IMG/VR virus record: IMGVR_UViG_3300035698_003388
Coordinates: 1 to 36,917 of that record
Length of the DNA: 36,917 nt
Source of the DNA: a virus
Strand: one strand, 5' to 3'
A program made the translations under genes and the position numbers. The first letter of the stretch is position 1. Every line of letters begins with the position of its first letter. Below the pieces are notes generated by a model, which worked only from the letters and a program-made list of their open reading frames with translations, made no database searches and was not told the DNA's origin. Shown one piece after another: positions 32,995-36,917 of this stretch.

Positions 32995-33347
32995 ATGAAA
33001 AAGATAAACGCGCTAAGATTGTTGCATCATTGCGACTACTTGCACGCCAATGGGACCCTAAACGCAAGGCCCGAAAAGACAGCCGAGTAGATGTTTGCGT
33101 CGGTAAATTTAAAAACGGGAATGATAAATATGTTGCAAAATATAAATGCGCACATTGTGAAGAACTTTTTGACGCTAAAGAAACACATATGGATCATATT
33201 GATCCAGTCGTTGATCCTAAATTTGGTTTTATTGATTATAATACTTTTATTGATCGCCTCTTTTTAAATCAAGACGGCTATCAGACTTTATGTAAAGTTT
33301 GTCATAAGAAAAAAAGTAAAGAAGAGAACTCTAGGAGAACCAGATGA
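32991..33347 (+). CDS. HNH endonuclease
   Basis: This 118-residue protein has a zinc-bound HNH fold: CAHC (53-56), the catalytic ETHMDHIDPV (64-73, Asp68-His69), and CKVCH (101-105) with the closing Lys-rich tail. Phage HNH proteins may act with terminase in DNA cutting or be free-standing homing enzymes. It lies in the lysis cassette, not next to terminase. The start is GTG 32991, overlapping the previous stop. It overlaps the next gene by 4 bases. Confidence 0.88.
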   Translation: MNEKDKRAKIVASLRLLARQWDPKRKARKDSRVDVCVGKFKNGNDKYVAKYKCAHCEELFDAKETHMDHIDPVVDPKFGFIDYNTFIDRLFLNQDGYQTLCKVCHKKKSKEENSRRTR

Positions 33348-33745
33348 ATAAGTTTAAGTTGTGTGGCATAGTTATTGCATTACTAATTGTATGCTCCGGA
33401 CTACAATACTTCTTCGGACCTAAGAGAGTTGAATTTAAAGAAAAAATTAAAATTGTAGAAATAATGAACACCGAAGTCAGGACTATCACCCGAAATGAAA
33501 AGAGGCCAGACGGATCAGTAATTATAACTACTACTAACGAAAAGATTGACACAGTTAGTCGATCAAAAGAAAAAGAGACTGAGAAGAAAAGCATTCCAGT
33601 TTCTCCTCAATGGCTCATCAGTGGATCATATGGTATTGACGGATCTATAGGTGGATCAATTCAAAGAAAGATCATATTTGGTTTATATGGCGGAGTTCAG
33701 ATTCAAAGTAAAACTATGTCTGCGGTTCTTACATACAGTTTCTAA
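33344..33745 (+). CDS. membrane-anchored protein with beta-strand C-terminus, spanin-like
   Basis: This 133-residue protein has one N-terminal membrane segment (about 6-25; LCGIVIALLIVCSGLQYFF), a charged periplasm-facing region (about 30-85; FKEKIKIVEIMNTEVRTI, SRSKEKETEKKS), and a C-terminal stretch of alternating residues (about 90-133; LISGSYGIDGSIGGSIQRKI, FGLYGGVQIQ) ending in Phe. The last part looks like outer-membrane-type strands with the usual C-terminal Phe. This layout would link inner and outer membranes, as spanins do. Position after amidase and holin supports it, but no spanin family motif is seen. Confidence 0.5.
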   Translation: MNKFKLCGIVIALLIVCSGLQYFFGPKRVEFKEKIKIVEIMNTEVRTITRNEKRPDGSVIITTTNEKIDTVSRSKEKETEKKSIPVSPQWLISGSYGIDGSIGGSIQRKIIFGLYGGVQIQSKTMSAVLTYSF

Positions 33746-33845
33746 ATAATAAATCAATCGCATGATAAGAATTAATTAACATATAAGATTGAACATATAG
33801 TCCGAATAATAAAATAACTATTGTTATTAGTAGGAATTTATTCAT
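33729..33845 (-). CDS. 38-residue membrane peptide
   Basis: A short leftward frame starts at ATG 33845, overlapping the upstream gene's stop as ATGA, and runs 17 bases into the 3' end of the opposing spanin-like gene. It has one membrane segment (FLLITIVILLFGLYV, 4-18). Its N-terminus MNKF... resembles that of the opposing membrane gene only by chance. Function is unknown. Confidence 0.4.
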   Translation of the reverse strand: MNKFLLITIVILLFGLYVQSYMLINSYHAIDLLFRNCM

Positions 33846-34087
33846 TTCGACCCATTCTCCAGTAATCTATGATCACACAATCCCTTATCAACCCAACGAT
33901 TAATAAAGTTCAATCTATTATCTGCTAGTTTATATTTAAACTTAATGTACTTGTTACAACTTACTTCGTACTGTAAGTCAGATTCAGATATCACCTTACA
34001 GTTCGCGGGGTATTGTCTAGTTTGTTCATCACATACTTTACCATCCATGTTGCAAACAATTATATTTATTAAACACATCATTAACAT
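33842..34087 (-). CDS. cysteine-rich, probably exported small protein
   Basis: This 81-residue protein has a short hydrophobic N-terminus (MLMMCLINIIVC) followed by several Cys (about residues 5, 12, 19, 30, 44, 71), suggesting export and disulfides. AGGAG with 6-nt spacing precedes the ATG. A possible -10 (TATAAT, complement of 34159-34164) lies upstream. No family is recognised. Confidence 0.5.
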   Translation of the reverse strand: MLMMCLINIIVCNMDGKVCDEQTRQYPANCKVISESDLQYEVSCNKYIKFKYKLADNRLNFINRWVDKGLCDHRLLENGSK

Positions 34088-34185
34088 TTTAAACTCCTAT
34101 ACCCTTGGTGGGACTATCGTTAAAGGCTCACAAGTTTGTTCGCTAAAACTTACTATCAATTATACTAATTATGCTAACATGTGAT

Positions 34186-34368
34186 TTATAACAAGTCAAG
34201 CTTTATTTTACTATTTTTTATTCTACCCCTAATTATACCCAGTAATCTAACATAATTTATTTTTAAAGCACGAGATGCAACTTGAGGTGAGTTATAAATA
34301 ATTCCAGTATTACGATCTATTATTTTATATATTGGGCCATCATGTGTCCCCTTCCATTCCTTAGACAT
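34186..34368 (-). CDS. NUMOD1-like DNA-binding protein
   Basis: This 60-residue protein has the pattern Y-K-I-I-D-R-N-T-G-I-I-Y-N-S-P-Q-V-A-S-R-A-L (14-35) of the NUMOD1 helix-turn-helix found in homing endonucleases, followed by a second helix. No nuclease domain is attached. It could be a remnant of a homing enzyme or a small regulator. AAAGGAATTAAAA precedes the ATG, and it overlaps the cold-shock-like gene by 8 bases. Confidence 0.55.
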   Translation of the reverse strand: MSKEWKGTHDGPIYKIIDRNTGIIYNSPQVASRALKINYVRLLGIIRGRIKNSKIKLDLL

Positions 34369-34576
34369 TTTTAATTCCTTTCCACAATTTTGGGGCTATT
34401 AATTCGACCTCTTTATAACTCGTAATCGGATTCATTTCGATTATTTCATATATAGCAATCTGTCCCGCTTCATATCCTTTCTGCACGAACCTATATGATT
34501 TAGTCCTGTATGTAGAGTCCACTATAAAACCGCGACCATCTATTTTGTTGTAACTTATTATCTTGCCGTATCTCAT
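34361..34576 (-). CDS. cold-shock-domain-like protein
   Basis: This 71-residue protein follows the cold-shock domain plan: GKIISYN (4-10), an RNP1-like DGRGFIVD (13-20), an RNP2-like SYRFVQKG (27-34), and GQIAIYEIIE (38-47) before a final AP. It would bind single-stranded DNA or RNA. The aromatic residues are partly replaced by Tyr and Ile, so binding may differ. It starts as ATGA with the upstream gene. Confidence 0.55.
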   Translation of the reverse strand: MRYGKIISYNKIDGRGFIVDSTYRTKSYRFVQKGYEAGQIAIYEIIEMNPITSYKEVELIAPKLWKGIKNV

Positions 34577-34740
34577 AATTTACCTAGCCTTTTATATCCC
34601 AATAATCTAGGATGGATACCAAATACCATTATAGTATACATGTCTTCTATTTCGAATCTACCGTCTTTTAGATCTCTTACAACAATCAGTTTATTGTATA
34701 TTGCATTATAATATAATTTCTTTGTTCTATAAATATTCAT
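34573..34740 (-). CDS. unknown 55-residue basic protein
   Basis: The first gene of the leftward accessory operon starts at ATG 34740 after AAGGCGGTAAT. The protein is basic (NIYRTKKLYYN..., RLLGYKRLGKL) with a short acidic middle. It overlaps the cold-shock-like gene as ATGA, and a strong promoter lies just upstream. No family is recognised. Confidence 0.6.
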   Translation of the reverse strand: MNIYRTKKLYYNAIYNKLIVVRDLKDGRFEIEDMYTIMVFGIHPRLLGYKRLGKL

Positions 34741-34759
34741 ATTACCGCCTTGTTAACTA

Positions 34760-34788
34760 ATAATAACATCGACCAATAAACGTCACAA
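34760..34788 (-). promoter_or_regulatory. leftward sigma-70-type promoter
   Basis: On the minus strand TTGTGA (34788-34783) and TATTAT (34765-34760) are separated by exactly 17 bp. It would drive the 34740-33729 operon and is divergent from the ncRNA promoter at 34822. Confidence 0.6.
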
Positions 34789-34821
34789 GTAAATAATAAG
34801 GAGTGGTCCAAATTAATACAC

Positions 34822-34850
34822 TTGACATATGTTGCAACATAGTGTAAGGT
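34822..34850 (+). promoter_or_regulatory. promoter with 14-bp palindrome filling its spacer
   Basis: A perfect TTGACA (34822-34827) is followed by 17 bp and TAAGGT (34845-34850), a weak -10. The spacer holds the perfect palindrome TATGTTGCAACATA (34828-34841). A dimer bound there would block polymerase, or a MerR-type factor could twist the site to activate it. It reads into the structured RNA. Confidence 0.6.
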
Positions 34851-34856
34851 GTAGGT

Positions 34857-35078
34857 AGTCGGTAGACCGGGAGCTTAGACGGTCGCGAAAGATAATAGAG
34901 TGTGTTGAATGTATTGATTGGTCCCGAAAGGTTATAGTACCCCAATAGTAAACACGATTGCTGGAGTTGCGCCCAGCTCGACTTAGAATGGCAGGTCATT
35001 AGTTTGGCCACACCCATTTGACTCATCCCGTTATAACCGGGGCTTGGTCTGACAGTCCGGAAAGACGGACAATTTTTT
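34857..35078 (+). ncRNA. structured RNA of about 220 nt with its own promoter and terminator
   Basis: The whole stretch is non-coding but highly structured. A closing helix has GTC (34858-34860), AGACC (34864-34868) and GAGC (34871-34874) pairing with the continuous GCTTGGTCTGAC (35042-35053). Inner hairpins are ATTGG/CCAAT (34917-34921, 34942-34946), CGA-GCTGG/CCAGC-TCG (34955-34964, 34973-34980), TGGC/GCCA (34989-34992, 35007-35010) and CCCG/CGGG (35027-35041). A terminator hairpin follows. It is distinct from tRNA, tmRNA and 6S as far as I can see. The function is unknown; a late regulator, an antisense or decoy RNA, or a packaging-type RNA are all possible. Confidence 0.65.
35055..35078 (+). 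terminator. intrinsic terminator of the structured RNA
   Basis: GTCCG (35055-35059) pairs with CGGAC (35066-35070) around GAAAGA, followed by AATTTTTT. The next gene's ribosome site (AAAGGAGAA) starts only about 8 bases later, so read-through would express the downstream genes. Confidence 0.8.
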
Positions 35079-35098
35079 ATATATTAAAGGAGAATATA

Positions 35099-35293
35099 GT
35101 GGAAACAACAGAATTAAAGCGCACTTATTTATTATTTATGGGACTCAACCCCGAAGATTCACTAGAGTTAGAACTCACTTCAGAGGAAGCTACAACATTC
35201 TTTGAAGAAACTATATTTGAATATAAGTATAAGTCTGGTCACCGAGTCTATTTTAACACTGGGGCCTTTACCCATATTGCAGAAAAGCGATGA
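35099..35293 (+). CDS. unknown 64-residue acidic protein
   Basis: The frame is open further upstream, but that part is the structured RNA. GTG 35099 follows AAAGGAGAATATA and is the best start. The protein is acidic in its first half (NPEDSLELELTSEEATTFFE) with a basic C-terminal half (YKYKSGHRVYFNTG). There is no membrane segment and no known family. Expression probably depends on read-through of the RNA's terminator. Confidence 0.6.
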   Translation: METTELKRTYLLFMGLNPEDSLELELTSEEATTFFEETIFEYKYKSGHRVYFNTGAFTHIAEKR

Positions 35294-35354
35294 TTGATTA
35301 TATTTTTTGCGATAATTTTTATTTTATTTGTAATTTTAGATAAGGAGGATTAAT

Positions 35355-35663
35355 ATGACACATAAGGAAATCTTTGAGGCTTTATTGGCCGGAAAGAAAT
35401 TAAGATCAGATTTTTGGAATGTTGAAAATTATGTATATCTTAAAGATGATATGCTATATGATGAAGAGGGCGTATGTCTAATTATAGATATATTAGACAA
35501 CACAATGGAGATTTTTGAAGAACAACACTATCAAGTGTTGTATACTAATTATGTCGGCCGCTATAAAGTAACTAGCTCAACATATAAATCAAAGGAAGAA
35601 TTTGATGCAGTGTGTTCTGACTATGATGAAGTATATGACTTCGTTAAGCTCCTAATACCTTAG
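35355..35663 (+). CDS. small phage protein with GKKLRSDFW motif
   Basis: This 102-residue acidic protein follows a very strong ribosome site (AAGGAGG). The N-terminal EIFEALLAGKKLRSDFWN (5-22) then YVYLKDDMLYDEEG resembles a small domain common in phage accessory genes (EAL-x-G-K-x-(V/I)-R-x3-W). Tad2/DUF2829-type proteins share part of this pattern, but the match is weak and the function cannot be claimed. It ends 40 bases before an intrinsic terminator. Confidence 0.6.
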   Translation: MTHKEIFEALLAGKKLRSDFWNVENYVYLKDDMLYDEEGVCLIIDILDNTMEIFEEQHYQVLYTNYVGRYKVTSSTYKSKEEFDAVCSDYDEVYDFVKLLIP

Positions 35664-35703
35664 AATAACATTCACTAATGATTACAACTACTTATAACAA
35701 ACA

Positions 35704-35737
35704 GGCTCCTATTGTTAACCACTTAGGGGCCATTTTT
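35704..35737 (+). terminator. rightward intrinsic terminator
   Basis: GGCTCCT (35704-35710) pairs with AGGGGCC (35725-35731), with one G-T pair and a 14-nt loop holding GTTAAC, followed by ATTTTT. It ends the 34857-35663 transcription unit. The segment CTTAGGGGCCA recurs about 110 bases downstream (near 35836) without a T run. Confidence 0.65.
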
Positions 35738-36632
35738 CGTCACCATTCCCACATAAACGCTAAAAGACCTCTCACATGCCCTACAAGCCGCCTATACAAT
35801 ACTAAGCCGACCATGTGAAGCCAGTCGCTCTGCTCCTTAGGGGCCAAACTCGGCCTTATTAGGGCACCATCACACTCGCCGTCACATCGAATATACCGTT
35901 ACTTTTTATATTTTCCATTACGCATCAATAGGCACCACTTTAACACACCCCCCACACCACACGGCCGTACCGTAATCCCACTATAAAACAGTATAATAAT
36001 AACTTATGTCATAATAATACAATATAGTTGTAGACTATCAGTAATATGGTATAGATCTTGCATATATAAGGTCTACTTATAGGTATATTGGCATGTATAT
36101 TGCATTCAAGGGCGTATAATAGCCTAAATAACACTTAATTCAATTCGTGTAGATTTATGAAAAGTCTCATAATGAGACAGTGGACTACCCTTTAGATATA
36201 TACTATACATCTGCTACCCTCTCTATATATGAAAAGTTGCAACACACTATATATGATAAGCCGGCTTCTAATTAGGCGATTATTCAGAGTCAGTCAGATA
36301 TACGTAATATCAATGACTTAGGGATGTAAGTACTATTTAATTGATCATTAATGGTAGTTAATATGTTGTAAGCTATTGTTAATACTAACATGAACAAGAC
36401 GCAACAAAGTCTACCTATAGCCGGCTTATAAACAGCCCCTCTTTAGATGTGCTTCAGTCCCACCCTTTTGAGGTGATTGTCGTGAGTACCTTTATTTAAA
36501 GTTTCCAGTACCTGCTATCTTCATACTAACACATTTGGCCTTCCACCCAGGGGTTCTGATCTTCCCTTCCTGAGTACGCATTTCTTTGTAATTGATCCTG
36601 CGCCCTATCGACTCTCGGCATACGCCCGCTAT
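35738..36632. other. roughly 0.9 kb region with no convincing gene
   Basis: No reading frame with a start and ribosome site is convincing. Bases 35738-35990 are rich in C and poor in G on the plus strand. Bases 36000-36300 are very AT-rich with TATATA runs. Bases 36420-36632 are GC-richer again. Palindromes include GTCTCAT-A-ATGAGAC (36164-36178) and AAGCCGGCTT (36258-36267), and AGCCGGCT returns at 36419-36426. CTATATATGA occurs twice around 36222-36256, flanking GTTGCAAC. It may hold the replication origin, the packaging site or further structured RNA. Confidence 0.5.
36164..36178. repeat. inverted repeat GTCTCAT-A-ATGAGAC
   Basis: Two 7-bp perfect arms flank a single A, giving a 15-bp operator-like palindrome in the AT-rich gene-free region. 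No second copy was noticed in the window. Confidence 0.55.
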
Positions 36633-36690
36633 TTTTAATGGTCCCTATGTGTGTTCTTGTTACTCTCTACCTTATTATGGTCCGGTCTGT
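36633..36690 (+). repeat. two tandem copies of the TATTATGGTC-type motif
   Basis: TTTTAATGGTC (36633-36643) with TGTGTG four bases on, and TATTATGGTC (36673-36682) with TGTGTG five bases on, match the arms of the late control region at 32013-32079. The second copy also shares ACTCTC and a C before TTATTATGGTC with the copy at 32013. They lie upstream of the early promoter. Confidence 0.6.
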
Positions 36691-36752
36691 GTGAAATAAA
36701 TGGCCCACATATCCCATTATGATACATAAATCCAACGAAATCAATTAATTAG

Positions 36753-36781
36753 TTGCAAAAAATAAAAACAAGGCGTATTAT
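36753..36781 (+). promoter_or_regulatory. early rightward sigma-70-type promoter
   Basis: TTGCAA (36753-36758), 17 bp, and TATTAT (36776-36781) form a good promoter, with AAAAGGAG and the ATG at 36801 just downstream. If the genome is circular, this promoter would drive the whole early operon that begins at the left end of the window. Confidence 0.7.
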
Positions 36782-36800
36782 TAATAAAAGGAGATAAATA

Positions 36801-36917
36801 ATGATAATTCACAAAATAGAGAGATTTGAAACAGAAATTAAGGCCGCCAATAAAAAAATAGGCGAGCTGCTCCATATACAGGCACTATTGCATTATAAGG
36901 ATCAAGTGGTCACTGAG
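36801..36917 (+). CDS. small protein cut by the window end
   Basis: Thirty-nine codons are present, starting at ATG 36801 after AAAAGGAGATAAATA. The protein is a charged helix (HKIERFETEIKAANKKIGEL). The last base completes a codon, and the first nine bases of the window read AAC AAT TAA in the same frame, which would end the protein at 41 residues if the ends join. It would then be the first early gene. No family is recognised. Confidence 0.6.
   Translation, partial: MIIHKIERFETEIKAANKKIGELLHIQALLHYKDQVVTE

Noticed and set aside
33945-34184. Plus-strand 79-codon open frame
   Set aside because: It lies opposite a leftward gene that has a better ribosome site, and its sequence is not protein-like.
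34757-35026. Leftward 89-codon open frame
   Set aside because: It lies over the structured RNA and its promoter on the opposite strand, has no ribosome site and has an implausible protein sequence.
35018-35098. Upstream extension of the 64-residue gene to an ATG at 35018
   Set aside because: The extension is the 3' end of the structured RNA and its terminator. GTG 35099 has a clear ribosome site.
35780-35930. Minus-strand frame in the gene-free region with one in-frame TAA
   Set aside because: There is no ribosome site and a stop breaks the frame. G-rich strands give open frames by chance. No evidence for stop-codon reassignment is seen in other genes.
1-36917. Temperate lifestyle genes, CRISPR arrays, insertion sequences
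   Set aside because: No integrase, repressor, regularly spaced repeats or transposase was found on either strand.

Overview
This 36.9 kb window reads as an essentially complete genome of a tailed, siphovirus-type bacteriophage. It carries both terminase subunits, portal, scaffold, major capsid protein, tail tube, a tail chaperone pair joined by a ribosomal frameshift, a 749-residue tape measure, tail-tip proteins and fibres, a replication module and a lysis module. I see no integrase, excisionase, CI-like repressor, tRNA, CRISPR array or insertion sequence, so a strictly lytic life is the simplest reading. The DNA is AT-rich (frequent ATA and AGA codons, strong AGGAG-type ribosome sites). The host cannot be named. 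A PGRP-type amidase, small holin-like proteins and a spanin-like protein lean towards a Gram-negative host.

Layout: (1) 1-9038, rightward early/replication genes in one tightly overlapping operon: small unknowns, a ClpP-like protease and a short ClpP-tail-like protein, a metallophosphoesterase, a dATP/dGTP diphosphohydrolase-like enzyme, a Cas4/RecB-like nuclease, an ERF recombinase, a structured RNA, a primase-helicase and a family B DNA polymerase. (2) 9039-9143, two facing intrinsic terminators. (3) 9144-31929, leftward structural and packaging genes (transcribed from 31929 down): terminase, portal, scaffold, capsid, a block of head-decoration and fibre-like genes, connector, tail tube, chaperones, tape measure, tail tip and fibres. 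(4) 31930-32083, a divergent control region built as a long inverted repeat. (5) 32084-33745, rightward lysis genes: amidase, holin, a small unknown, HNH nuclease and a spanin-like protein. (6) 33729-34740, a leftward operon of small genes, including cold-shock-like and NUMOD1-like proteins. (7) 34822-35663, a rightward unit made of a promoter with a palindrome in its spacer, a roughly 220-nt structured RNA ending in an intrinsic terminator, and two small genes. (8) 35664-36800, about 1.1 kb without a convincing gene but rich in palindromes and repeats, ending in a strong promoter. The last reading frame runs off the right end and would meet an in-frame stop nine bases into the left end, which suggests a circular or circularly permuted genome.

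The genes fit a standard plan: early proteins copy the genome (primase-helicase, PolB with proofreading, ERF plus nuclease for recombination), a divergent late region turns on assembly and lysis, and terminase fills the heads. The least ordinary parts are the two structured RNAs (about 5280-5417 and 34857-35078), the repeated TATTATGGTC motif at the late control region and before the early promoter, the ClpP-like pair in the early region, and a phospholipase A2-like protein inside the structural cluster.
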